Notes under the pieces: model-generated
Seen by the model: the letters and a program-made list of their open reading frames with translations, nothing else
Databases searched by the model: none
What the model was told of the DNA's origin: nothing
DNA from: Fen-671 sp035502515
Lineage (GTDB): Bacteria > Actinomycetota > Acidimicrobiia > Acidimicrobiales > Palsa-688
Length of the DNA: 13,852 nt
Assembly: GCA_035502515.1 (NCBI GenBank)
Contig: DATJUH010000257.1
Span: forward strand, 1 to 13,852
Direction: 5' to 3'
Shown here: positions 6,401 to 13,852 of the stretch, one piece after another
Layout: the number at the start of each line of letters is the position of its first letter
Position numbering within the stretch: position 1 is the first letter of the stretch
Made by a program: the position numbers and the translations under genes

Positions 6401-6453
6401 CGCCCGAAGAGCCCTCCCGGTACCCGCCGGGAGGGCTCGCTTCATTTCGGGCG
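6401..6453. terminator. Large nested hairpin, likely bidirectional terminator
   Basis: The inner stem is a perfect 12 bp (6409-6420 with 6427-6438) around the 6-nt loop TACCCG. An outer 8-bp stem, CGCCCGAA (6401-6408) with TTCGGGCG (6446-6453), encloses it with a 7-nt bulge. It sits between convergent genes, 30 nt past the stop of the 87-aa gene, so it can end transcripts from both sides. TTCATTT follows the inner stem on the plus strand as a short T-rich tail. Confidence 0.6.
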
Positions 6454-6483
6454 ATTATGAAATGAGGCCCCCTCGGAAACGGT

Positions 6484-6747
6484 TCAAGATTTCGGTGGGG
6501 GATAGACGTAGCGAGCGATCGTGGCCGAGGACCAGCCCATCCACCACCCACCGAAAACAGGCAGGACCTTACGTAATTGGTCCTTTTTCCCGGCCGCGGA
6601 AAGCGCTGCCAGGACGAGGGCCCACACCAGCGCACAGCCGATGCTGTACCTGGTGTACGGCTCCACTCGACCTCCCACTTTCACAGATGACCCTGAGTTG
6701 TCACGTAATTGCCGCATGGTGACTGTCTTAGCGCGCCCTCTTGCCAT
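6484..6747 (-). CDS. Small membrane protein, two predicted helices
   Basis: 87 aa, unrecognised. The basic N-terminus (MARGRAK, then RQLRD) precedes a hydrophobic segment at about 34-52 (YSIGCALVWALVLAALSAAG), a short charged turn KKDQLRK (54-60) and a second segment at about 61-80 (VLPVFGGWWMGWSSATIARY), ending PPPKS. The charge pattern suggests a hairpin in the membrane with the basic N-terminus inside. The start is supported by a full AGGAGGT 11 nt upstream, the strongest ribosome binding site in the window. The 4 x 14-bp repeat array begins directly upstream of that site. Function unknown. Confidence 0.7.
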   Translation of the reverse strand: MARGRAKTVTMRQLRDNSGSSVKVGGRVEPYTRYSIGCALVWALVLAALSAAGKKDQLRKVLPVFGGWWMGWSSATIARYVYPPPKS

Positions 6748-6758
6748 AGCGTCGGCCT

Positions 6759-6765
6759 ACCTCCT
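6759..6765 (-). promoter_or_regulatory. Strong Shine-Dalgarno AGGAGGT
   Basis: Full AGGAGGT on the minus strand, 11 nt before ATG 6747. It fixes the start of the 87-aa membrane protein and contrasts with the weak or absent sites of the neighbouring genes. Confidence 0.75.
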
Positions 6766-6766
6766 C

Positions 6767-6822
6767 CCGGCTCCCACGGTCCGGCTCACACGGTCCGGCT
6801 CCCACGGTCCGGCTCACACGGC
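6767..6822. repeat. 14-bp tandem repeat, 4 copies, alternating variants
   Basis: Units CCGGCTCCCACGGT (6767-6780), CCGGCTCACACGGT (6781-6794), CCGGCTCCCACGGT (6795-6808) and CCGGCTCACACGGC (6809-6822). The variants alternate, so the array is also a 28-bp unit repeated twice. It lies in the leader or promoter of the 87-aa gene, one base upstream of its ribosome binding site. Confidence 0.9.
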
Positions 6823-7092
6823 CCGGGAACGAGGGCGACGGCAAGGTCGAGGGGCAGTTGTTGGCCCTCCTTCCACCGGCCCGAACCCGCCGGTCCGGCA
6901 CCGCACCCGTGGTCGCCACACTGTGCGGTGGCCAGACGTTTCGACCGAGCTGGCCCGTTTTGGGACTAGTGCCCGCCGTACGCGCGCTGGAGCCTACGGA
7001 TAGGGGTAACGTCGGCCAGCAGGCTTGGCGGCCCGCTCCACCAGTGTCGTTTCGCGTCTCGGGGAGGACACGAGGAAGGTAGGCAAGGAAAA

Positions 7093-10000
7093 GTGAGCAA
7101 GAACGGCGATGGCCATGACGTTCCCGCCGGGGGCGGCACTAGCAAGCCGGGGCGCGGCAGCGCTTTTGTCCTGCCTCGGTTCTCCAGGTGCCTCAGGCAA
7201 GTGGCAGCTGCCGGCTCGGGACTTGCACTCCTGGCGGTGACGGCGCTCAGCCCCGTTGGCGCCGCCCCGGCCTCGGCGGCCGGCACCGCGTGGTACGCCT
7301 ACGCCGGAGGCGGTGCCGCCGGGACGCCATCGGCCTGCCCGCAGACAACGACCACTTCGGACGAATGCACCCTGGCCGAAGCGCTGTCGGGGGCGGCTGC
7401 CGGCGACATTGTCTACCTCGCCACCCCGGGCGGTACGGCAACGGGCGAGGCGGACTACATCGGGAACTGGACCGTGAGCACGAGCGGGACCTCGGCATCC
7501 GCGCCGCTCACTATCGAGCCGGCCAGCGGCGTGGCCAACCCCACGCTCGACGGCAACGGCGGTAGCAACTCGAGCCCGTGCTCCACCTCGGCCTGCGACG
7601 GGCCGGTCCTAACAATCAGCAGCCCCGTCTTCGTCGACATCGACGGGGTGACTTTCCAGAACGCCGACGGCACATCTGGTGCTCCTGGTGGTGCTATCCA
7701 GAACGATGCCGGCGGCACCCTGACGGTCACCGCCTGCACGTTCTCCAACAACACGGCCACGTACGGAGGGGCTGTCGCCAACGGGTTCTCCAGCACCGGG
7801 ACGCTCAACGTGATCAGCTCCACGTTTTCAGATAACACCGCCAGCCAGGACGGCGGCGCCATTGCCAGCGGCGAGCAAAGCGGTGGCACCGCCACCTTGG
7901 TTGTCACGAATTCGACGTTCTCGGGCAACAAGGCCACGAGTGACGACGGAGGCGCCATCGATAGCGGCGACTACAGCGCCAGCGGGACGCTGACCGTCAC
8001 CGGCTCCACCTTCTCCGACAACAACGCGTTTTATGACGGCGGCGCCATCGACAGCGGGGATGACTCCGCCACCGGCATCCTCAACGTCAGTGGGACCACG
8101 TTCTCCGGCAACACGGCCGGGTGGGGTGGCGCCATCGACAGCGGGGACACCTCCGGAGGGTCGGTGGGCACCCTCGATGTGACCAACTCCAGCTTCACCG
8201 GCAACAGCGCCAGTGTCAACGGCGGCGCCATCGATAACGGTAACGACACCGGCACGGGCACCCTGAGCCTCAGCGGTTCCACGTTGACCGGCAACAGCGC
8301 CACCGACGACGGCGGGGCCATCGACAACGGCGACGACGGTGGTACAGGCACCCTGACTATGACCAATTCGACGCTTTCCGGGAACAGCACCGGCGCCCAC
8401 AACGGCGGGGCCATCGACAATGGTGACAACGACGGCAAGGGCACCTTGACCGTGTCGGGCTCGACGTTTTCGGACGACGCGGCCAGTTCCGGGACCGGCG
8501 GTGCGATCAACAGCGCGGACGCTTCGGGTACCGGCACCCTGGACGTGACGACCTCGACCTTCTCGGCCAACAGCGCCAGTGGCAGCGGGGGCGCCATCGA
8601 CAGCGGGGACTACAGCGGCAAGGGTTCCGCCACCGTCAGCACGTCGACCTTCTCGGACAACTCCACCGTCAACTTCAATGGTGGGGCCATTGACAACGGG
8701 GACGACGGTGGTTCGACCACCCTTGTCGTCAGCGCCAGCACGTTTTCCGGCAACAGCGCGGGCGGCAGCGGCGGGACGTTCGCCAACGGCTACGACGGCG
8801 GCACTGGCACCGTTTGGGTGGCAGCCGACATTTTTAGCGGCAGCTGCGCACAGGGTGGTGGCACCTGGAATGACGAAGGCTACAACGTGGGCTCCGGCAC
8901 CAGCTGCTTCTCGGCCACTCCGGCCGGCACCGACAACGACAACGACGGCGCCGGCCTGGCCGGCTTCCTCGGGCCTCTCGCCAACAATGGGGGCTCGACC
9001 GAGACCGTTTTGCCCCTTCCGGGCAACCCGGCTCTGGCTATCGTCCCGGACAACACTTCCGTCGACCTCGACGACGCCTTGGTTACCCTCTGCCCGGCGA
9101 CCGACCAGCGCGGCGTGGCGAACGAGACCGGTCAGGCCTGCGATGCCGGCTCGGTCCAAGAGGGCATCCCGTTGGCGCTGGCCCAGTCGTTCACCACAAC
9201 CGTGGGCGCCGAGCTCACGGAACCGGCCGGGACGCTGCAGTCCGGGGTGGTAGACGACAACCCCGGGAGCAACTCGTGGACGGCCGAGCTGACCGCCACC
9301 GCCACCGATGGAACCGTTGTCGTCCACCCGGATGGTTCGTTCACCTATACCCCTGTGGCCGGGTTCATCGGCACGGACAGCTTCAGTTACACGCTCACGG
9401 ACAACCTCGGTTACGTCTCCGCCCCGGCAACGGTCACGCTGATCGTGAGCGCGGCACCGCCCACGACGACCACCAGTATCAGCCCGACGACTACCACCCT
9501 CACCGGTACCGCGGTCCCACCTTTCGTGGCCGTCCCCACGACCTCGACTACGCCGCCCGCGGCCAATACGGTGCCGTCCAAGCCCTTCCCGCACTCAGGC
9601 CAGAGCTACCCAAACGGGGCGATCGTCAGTTTTGCCGGCCACGATTACGTTTTTGCTGGTGGGCGCGCCTTTCCGGGGTCGGCCAGTGAACTGGCGGCGC
9701 TCGAGAAGGTCGACCACGCCAAGGTGACTCCTGCCCCCGCCGGCACGAGCGCCCCTACTTCAAGGGCGCCGCGCCCTGGCACCATGCTCACTACCGGGGC
9801 CGTAAACGGCAATGCCACCATCTATTTCGCCGGGACTGACGGCGAACTGCATGGCTTCTCTACGGGGAACCAGTTGATCTTGGATGGGTATGACCCGGAC
9901 TTGGTCGTGACGGTGCCCAGCCTGGGCGGCCTGAAGGTCGGTTCTGCAGCCGGCGCACAAGGCTCGGCTGCCAGCGCGGTCACGACCCGCGCCGACGGCG

Positions 10001-10326
10001 CCATCGTCGACTCGTCCGGGACGTTCTACGTGTTCGCCGGCGGTAGGGCATTTGGGATCTCGTCGCCCACCGGCCTCCTGAGGGTGCAAAAAGCGGATAA
10101 GGCCAAGGTGCTTACGGGCTCGGTGGGGATGGCTCAGAGGGCTGCGGCAATTGCCGGCGGGGTGCTGCTGGGAGCCCCGGGGAAGGTGTACGTGAGCTAT
10201 TCGGGAGCGCTGTACCCGTTCAAGACCATGGCTCAAGTGGGCAAGGACGGCTATGGCGGTACGGGGGCAGTGGCCGTGCCCGGCACCGGGGGGCTCACCG
10301 TAGTGTCTCCGTACTCGGGGTCATAG
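7093..10326 (+). CDS. Large secreted beta-helix repeat protein with choice-of-anchor-Q-like and cadherin-like domains
   Basis: 1077 aa. A long basic N-region leads to a hydrophobic core (about 37-57) and Ala-rich cleavage site ASAA near residues 60-63. Residues 199-585 are 13 repeats of 27-32 aa with the plan GGAIDSGD..GTGTLTVT.STFSGN, typical of right-handed parallel beta-helix (polymorphic-outer-membrane-protein-like) folds. Residues about 614-690 match the choice-of-anchor-Q end: FLGPLANNGGSTETVLPLPGNPA, ATDQRG (669-674) and CDAGS. About 695-787 form a cadherin/Ig-like domain (DGTVVVHPDGSFTYTPVAGF, GTDSFSYTLTDN). A Thr/Pro linker (788-830) leads to a C-terminal region of two A-B modules with VFAGGRAF. 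There is no LPxTG and no C-terminal membrane helix, so the anchoring mode is open. The GTG start has AAGG 4 nt upstream and GAGGAAGG further up. Probably a surface or released adhesion-like or carbohydrate-contacting protein; the ligand is unknown. Confidence 0.88.
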   Translation: MSKNGDGHDVPAGGGTSKPGRGSAFVLPRFSRCLRQVAAAGSGLALLAVTALSPVGAAPASAAGTAWYAYAGGGAAGTPSACPQTTTTSDECTLAEALSGAAAGDIVYLATPGGTATGEADYIGNWTVSTSGTSASAPLTIEPASGVANPTLDGNGGSNSSPCSTSACDGPVLTISSPVFVDIDGVTFQNADGTSGAPGGAIQNDAGGTLTVTACTFSNNTATYGGAVANGFSSTGTLNVISSTFSDNTASQDGGAIASGEQSGGTATLVVTNSTFSGNKATSDDGGAIDSGDYSASGTLTVTGSTFSDNNAFYDGGAIDSGDDSATGILNVSGTTFSGNTAGWGGAIDSGDTSGGSVGTLDVTNSSFTGNSASVNGGAIDNGNDTGTGTLSLSGSTLTGNSATDDGGAIDNGDDGGTGTLTMTNSTLSGNSTGAHNGGAIDNGDNDGKGTLTVSGSTFSDDAASSGTGGAINSADASGTGTLDVTTSTFSANSASGSGGAIDSGDYSGKGSATVSTSTFSDNSTVNFNGGAIDNGDDGGSTTLVVSASTFSGNSAGGSGGTFANGYDGGTGTVWVAADIFSGSCAQGGGTWNDEGYNVGSGTSCFSATPAGTDNDNDGAGLAGFLGPLANNGGSTETVLPLPGNPALAIVPDNTSVDLDDALVTLCPATDQRGVANETGQACDAGSVQEGIPLALAQSFTTTVGAELTEPAGTLQSGVVDDNPGSNSWTAELTATATDGTVVVHPDGSFTYTPVAGFIGTDSFSYTLTDNLGYVSAPATVTLIVSAAPPTTTTSISPTTTTLTGTAVPPFVAVPTTSTTPPAANTVPSKPFPHSGQSYPNGAIVSFAGHDYVFAGGRAFPGSASELAALEKVDHAKVTPAPAGTSAPTSRAPRPGTMLTTGAVNGNATIYFAGTDGELHGFSTGNQLILDGYDPDLVVTVPSLGGLKVGSAAGAQGSAASAVTTRADGAIVDSSGTFYVFAGGRAFGISSPTGLLRVQKADKAKVLTGSVGMAQRAAAIAGGVLLGAPGKVYVSYSGALYPFKTMAQVGKDGYGGTGAVAVPGTGGLTVVSPYSGS
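7687..8847 (+). repeat. 13 coding repeats of about 90 bp in the beta-helix protein
   Basis: Thirteen units, each beginning GGA/GGT-A/T-I/V/F and ending STFSxNxA. Units 3-12 are closely similar at DNA level: the 20-bp string GGCGCCATCGACAGCGGGGA is identical at 8041-8060, 8128-8147 and 8590-8609. Confidence 0.85.
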
Positions 10327-10460
10327 CGCTCCCGGGCCTGTTCGAACTGAAAACGCCCAGTCGAGGCACTAGATTCTGCTGATAGCTGCTCGTGCCCTCC
10401 TGACGGGCGGCGTACTCAGGACTGGTACGAGGAAATGGCCAGGTTCCCCGGCCTGATGAC

Positions 10461-11918
10461 GTGAGCGTTGAGAGTTCGCCGGGCCCCGGCGAAGCGGACG
10501 CCGTCGCACCCTCAGAGCTTGACCAGCTCCGTGCGGAGGTTCGTCGCCTTCAAGCGGAACAAACTCTTCTTCAGGCTCAACTCGACGCCAGGTCGTCCCG
10601 CGGGGGCCAACACCTGCGCCGGGCTATGGCGGCGTTGCTCGCCGGCGTGTGCTGCGTGCTTATTTTCCTGTCGGCCATGACGGTGTGGGCCCACCAGACC
10701 GTACTTACTACCAGCGGCTTCGTAGCCGCGGTCGGGCCGGTCATCGACAAGCCGTCTGTTACCGAAGCCATGAGCGTCGAGGTTACAGACCAGATTTTTG
10801 CCGCCGTCGACATCGAGCACCGGCTCACGCAGGTCCTCCCATCACGGGCGGCATTCCTGGCCGCGCCGTTGACGGGTGCCGCCAAGAGCTTTGTCCAGGA
10901 CCAGGTGCGGAACGTTATCCGGTCCCCGCAGTTCCGGGCGGTTTGGTTCGCGGCGTTGCAAGCCGCCCACCGCGAGGTGCTCGCCGCCCTCAGGGGGCAG
11001 AGCAACGTCCTGGTGATCAGCAACGGGGAGGTGGTGCTGAACGTCCTCCCCCTTGTGAACACGGCCCTGCGAGACGTGCAGTCATTGGCGTCGGGCTTGC
11101 TTGGGCGCAATGTCACGATCCCGGCCATCACCAGCGGAGAGATCCCGGCTGAGATCCGGGCGACGCTGTCGAGGGCCCTGGGTGTCGACCTGCCGGCCGA
11201 CTTCGGTCAGATCGAATTGGCCAGGTCCAGTTCTCTGGATGTGGCCACAAATGCCGTGCAATTGCTCGACGTCCTTTACTGGCTCTTGCCGCTACTTACC
11301 CTGTTGGTCATCGCCGGCACCCTGTGGCTGTCGCCAAACCGGCGCCGGACACTTTTGCAGGTCCTTTTCGGCACCGCCGTGGCCATGGTCATAGAGAAAC
11401 GGGCGGAAACGTGGATCCAGACCCGGGTCGTCAGCTCGCTCAGCCCGGCCAACCGCGCCGCCGGAGCGGACATCGTCCACCAGGTGCTCAGGGGCTTGGC
11501 CACGGCGACCTGGTGGCTATTAATTATCGCGCTGGTCGCCGCCGCCCTCCTCCTCATCACCGGCCCTTACAAATGGGCCCGTTCCGGGCGTGAACAAATC
11601 GCGCACGGAACACGTGGTCTGGTCCGGGGCCTTGCCCGCCACAGCGGCGATGCGGCCACGGTGACCTGGGTGGCCGAGCACCACCGGGCCCTGCAGGCGG
11701 CGGGAGCCGTCGTGGGGGCAATTTTGCTGTTGTTTGCTCCAGGATGGTGGTTCCTCGTCGTGGTCGTCGTGCTGGCCGTCTACGAAGTTGCGGTTTGGCA
11801 AGCCGGATCCGTCGTGGCCGCCGCGCGCCGGGAGGAAACGGGCACTACCGAGCTGACCGGAAGGCTTGGACCGCCGGCCCAGACGGGTTCCCCCGACGGG
11901 ACGATACAGGCCAATTGA
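10461..11918 (+). CDS. Polytopic membrane protein with N-terminal coiled coil and large external domain
   Basis: 485 aa, no named family recognised. Residues 18-45 (SELDQLRAEVRRLQAEQTLLQAQLDAR) are a heptad-like coiled coil in the cytoplasm. TM1 is about 56-77. A region of about 190 residues (78-267) follows, predicted outside, with amphipathic segments but no catalytic motif I know. TM2 is about 268-290, a weak hydrophobic stretch 297-311, TM4 350-368, and two closely spaced helices at 410-446. The C-tail (450-485) is hydrophilic. Proteins of this plan (conserved actinobacterial integral membrane proteins) have no known function. The start GTG 10461 lacks a clear ribosome binding site; the overlapping ATG at 10456 reaches a stop after two codons. 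No other in-frame start precedes the coiled coil. It lies 134 bp after the beta-helix gene and may be independent of it. Confidence 0.75.
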   Translation: MSVESSPGPGEADAVAPSELDQLRAEVRRLQAEQTLLQAQLDARSSRGGQHLRRAMAALLAGVCCVLIFLSAMTVWAHQTVLTTSGFVAAVGPVIDKPSVTEAMSVEVTDQIFAAVDIEHRLTQVLPSRAAFLAAPLTGAAKSFVQDQVRNVIRSPQFRAVWFAALQAAHREVLAALRGQSNVLVISNGEVVLNVLPLVNTALRDVQSLASGLLGRNVTIPAITSGEIPAEIRATLSRALGVDLPADFGQIELARSSSLDVATNAVQLLDVLYWLLPLLTLLVIAGTLWLSPNRRRTLLQVLFGTAVAMVIEKRAETWIQTRVVSSLSPANRAAGADIVHQVLRGLATATWWLLIIALVAAALLLITGPYKWARSGREQIAHGTRGLVRGLARHSGDAATVTWVAEHHRALQAAGAVVGAILLLFAPGWWFLVVVVVLAVYEVAVWQAGSVVAAARREETGTTELTGRLGPPAQTGSPDGTIQAN

Positions 11919-12033
11919 GCGCGGGACGCCGATGATCTCGACTTCGGACGGCTGAGAGTCTCGACGTAGCAGCTGGAGACCAGCGTCGTCACCGTGAGAC
12001 AGCCCGGCACAGGCCGTCGGCCTAGATCGCTTC

Positions 12034-12068
12034 GCCCCTCAGGCGGTTCCGGGTCGCACCTGAGGGGC
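12034..12068 (+). terminator. Possible terminator hairpin between the membrane protein and SulP genes
   Basis: A perfect 10-bp stem, GCCCCTCAGG (12034-12043) with CCTGAGGGGC (12059-12068), around a 15-nt loop. It lies 115 nt past the membrane-protein stop and 93 nt before the SulP start. There is no T-run. It could instead lie in the SulP leader. Confidence 0.4.
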
Positions 12069-12161
12069 CGTAGGGCTTGCTAATGTCATCCGGCGTGGAC
12101 GTGGCGGGCGGTAGGGGCCGCTGGTGACCTCGACGCAGGCAAGCCAAGCCCTTTGGCCCAA

Positions 12162-13852
12162 ATGAGCGTCGCCGCCCCCAAACAGGCAAAGACCCCAGCC
12201 TGGGTCACCCGGTTTGTCCCCATCGTCAGTTGGCTGCCGCGGTACCAGTTGTCGTGGTTGTCCAGCGACGCCGTCGCCGGTTTCACCATTTGGGGCCTCC
12301 TGATACCCGAGATGATCGCCTACGCCAGCCTGGCCGGCCTCTCGCCGCAGGCCGGCCTCTATACCCTGCTTGCTTCTCTTGCTCTGTACGCCATTTTCGG
12401 GACGTCGCGGCACCTGGTAGTGGCCGCCACTTCGGCGTCCGCCGTCTTGATCTATTCCGCCGTGACGACTGCGGCGCTGTCGCCGGATGTCGTCCACGGT
12501 TACGCCACCCTGGCGGCAGGCATGATCCTTATTACCGGGCTGTTCTTAGTGCTGGCGGGGATGTGCAAGCTCGGGTTCATTACCTCTTTCCTGTCCAGGC
12601 CGGTAATGGAGGGTTTTATCTTCGGGTTGGCCATTTTCGTCTCTATCAGCCAGCTGCCGAAGCTCTTCGGGTTGAAAAAAGGGAGCGGGGACAGTGTCCG
12701 CCAGCTGGCCCATTTGATCGCCCACCTCGGCGACACCAGCCTCACCACACTGGCTATCGGGCTGCTGGCTTTAGCCATTCTGTTCGGGGTCGAACGGTAT
12801 ATCCCGAGGGTGCCGGGCGGCCTGGCCGTGCTGGTGGTCGGGATCGCCCTGTCTGCCGGGCTCAACCTTTCGCACCACGGCGTCGACACGGTGGGGAAGA
12901 TCCCCACCGGCTTGCCCTCGGTGGCATGGCCTCACCTCAACTTGAGCGAGCTGTGGGTGCTCATCCCGAGCTCGATCGGGATGATGCTGGTCATTTTCAG
13001 TGAAGCTCTGGGCGCAGGCCAGAACTTCGCCGACAAGCACGGGTACCGGCTGGTCCCTGACCAGGAAATGATCGCCCTCGGGCTGGCCAATATCGGCTCC
13101 GCCTTCCTGGGCGGGCTGGCTTGTGGCGGCAGCCTGTCGCAGACGGCGGTAAACGACGGCGCCGGCGCCCGCACCGAGGTCTCGCCACTGGTTGCCGCCG
13201 TTTTGAGCTTGGTCACGGTGGTGGCCTTGACACCGCTGTTCACCGACCTCCCCGAAGCGGTATTGGCCGCCCTGATCATCCACGCCGTCTACCACTTGAT
13301 GAAGGTGGCCGAGATGCGCCAGTTCTACCGGCTGAAAAGACGCGAGTTCTGGTTGGCTATGGCCACCCTGGTAGCGGTTATCACCCTCGATGTCCTCCCG
13401 GCCCTCATTATCGGCATCGTGTTCTCGTTGGCCGTGCTCATCTACCGGGCCAGCCGGCCCCGGGTGTCGGTGCTCGGCACCGAGCCGGCCAGGCCGGGGA
13501 CCTTCGAGGACATTGAGCGCCACCCGGACGCCGTTCCGGTACCAGGGGTGCTGGTCGTGAGGCCCGACGCGCCACTTTTCTACGCCAACGCGCAAGCGGT
13601 CCGGGACGCCGTCGAAGCCGACGTCGGCTCGTCGAGCAGTTCCGTAAAGGCCGTGGTCTTCGACCTCGATGCGAACGATGAGATCGACATAACGAGTGCT
13701 GAGCAACTTGGGAAACTGGCCGAGAGCCTCGGTCAAAAGGGCGTCGATTTCGCCTTGGCGCACGTGCACGACCCGGTGGAGGACATGGCCAGGGCCACCG
13801 GGCTCTTGGAAAAGGTTGGCCAGGACCGCATTTTCCCGTCGGTCGCCGCGGC
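12162..13852 (+). CDS. SulP-family anion transporter with STAS domain (C-terminus cut)
   Basis: 563 codons visible; the frame runs off the window. SulP/SLC26 signatures: PEMIAYASLAGLSPQAGLY (49-67), the typical TM1-TM2 sequence (usually PQ(G/A)MAYA.LAG), then GTSRHLVVAATSASAVL and a series of hydrophobic helices. The C-terminal part from about residue 458 is a STAS domain (GVLVVRPDAPLFYANAQAV, then VVFDLDANDEIDITSAEQL). SulP proteins carry sulfate, bicarbonate or other anions; the substrate cannot be read from sequence. The start is ATG 12162; the only alternative before the upstream in-frame stop at 12081 is TTG 12153. No strong ribosome binding site is visible. The last visible residues are still inside the STAS domain, so only a short part should be missing. 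Confidence 0.93.
   Translation, partial: MSVAAPKQAKTPAWVTRFVPIVSWLPRYQLSWLSSDAVAGFTIWGLLIPEMIAYASLAGLSPQAGLYTLLASLALYAIFGTSRHLVVAATSASAVLIYSAVTTAALSPDVVHGYATLAAGMILITGLFLVLAGMCKLGFITSFLSRPVMEGFIFGLAIFVSISQLPKLFGLKKGSGDSVRQLAHLIAHLGDTSLTTLAIGLLALAILFGVERYIPRVPGGLAVLVVGIALSAGLNLSHHGVDTVGKIPTGLPSVAWPHLNLSELWVLIPSSIGMMLVIFSEALGAGQNFADKHGYRLVPDQEMIALGLANIGSAFLGGLACGGSLSQTAVNDGAGARTEVSPLVAAVLSLVTVVALTPLFTDLPEAVLAALIIHAVYHLMKVAEMRQFYRLKRREFWLAMATLVAVITLDVLPALIIGIVFSLAVLIYRASRPRVSVLGTEPARPGTFEDIERHPDAVPVPGVLVVRPDAPLFYANAQAVRDAVEADVGSSSSSVKAVVFDLDANDEIDITSAEQLGKLAESLGQKGVDFALAHVHDPVEDMARATGLLEKVGQDRIFPSVAA

Larger units (their letters stand above)
6168..6483. other. 316-bp gap between convergent genes
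   Basis: Between the L,D-transpeptidase stop (+) and the 87-aa membrane protein stop (-). It holds a compact GC hairpin (6213-6228), copy 2 of the dispersed hairpin repeat (6253-6291) and the large nested hairpin (6401-6453). No coding sequence is accepted here. Confidence 0.6.
6748..7092. other. 345-bp gap between divergent genes
   Basis: Upstream of both the 87-aa membrane protein (-) and the beta-helix protein (+), so it should hold two promoters. The left end has the Shine-Dalgarno sequence and the 14-bp repeat array. The right end has GAGGAAGG (7072-7079) and AAGGAAAA before GTG 7093. I find no convincing -35/-10 pair or known riboswitch in 6825-7070. Confidence 0.5.

Noticed and set aside
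7828..9594. Long minus-strand open frame (588 aa) opposite the beta-helix gene
   Set aside because: It is an antisense shadow of the repeat-rich high-GC gene. Its Gly/Arg/Val-rich low complexity mirrors the repeats, and the plus-strand product has clear domains.
12771..13769. Minus-strand open frame (332 aa) opposite the SulP gene
   Set aside because: The plus strand encodes an unbroken SulP/STAS protein through this region; the minus frame has no recognisable domain.

Overview
The window is high-GC DNA with many GTG starts, mostly weak Shine-Dalgarno sequences, lipobox and Ala-x-Ala secretion signals, and Thr/Pro-rich linkers in exported proteins. This points to an actinobacterium, possibly a member of the Acidimicrobiia. 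That placement rests on protein style, not on a marker gene.

Left part (1-3338): a NuoF-like flavin/iron-sulfur protein overlaps a small CxxHxxC ferredoxin, forming an electron-transfer pair whose operon probably begins to the left of the window. Facing them on the minus strand are an esterase of the alpha/beta-hydrolase fold and a GNAT-type acetyltransferase, 94 bp apart and possibly co-transcribed.

Middle (3339-7092): a small P-loop kinase-like ATPase on the minus strand, a divergent 71-aa protein of DUF4177-like pattern, a lipoprotein L,D-transpeptidase with three peptidoglycan-binding domains, and an 87-aa two-helix membrane protein on the minus strand. The non-coding DNA here is structured. 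A hairpin-forming repeat occurs twice with 28 identical bases (3478-3505 and 6264-6291). There is a 5 x 15-bp array (3522-3596), a 4 x 14-bp array upstream of the small membrane protein, and a large nested hairpin between convergent genes (6401-6453). Two genes, the L,D-transpeptidase and the kinase, have a TAnnnT -10 box exactly 6 nt before ATG, as expected for leaderless transcripts.

Right part (7093-13852): a 1077-aa secreted protein with 13 Gly/Ser/Thr-rich parallel beta-helix repeats, a choice-of-anchor-Q-like region, a cadherin/Ig-like domain, a Thr/Pro linker and a C-terminal A-B-A-B module. It is followed by a 485-aa polytopic membrane protein with an N-terminal coiled coil and a SulP-family anion transporter with a STAS domain, cut by the window end.

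Several genes act at the cell envelope (cell-wall cross-linking, surface protein, membrane proteins, transporter), but nothing seen shows that they form one pathway. No rRNA, tRNA, CRISPR array, insertion sequence or phage gene was seen. The most unusual signals are the duplicated hairpin repeat, the repeat array upstream of the small membrane protein, and the architecture of the beta-helix protein.
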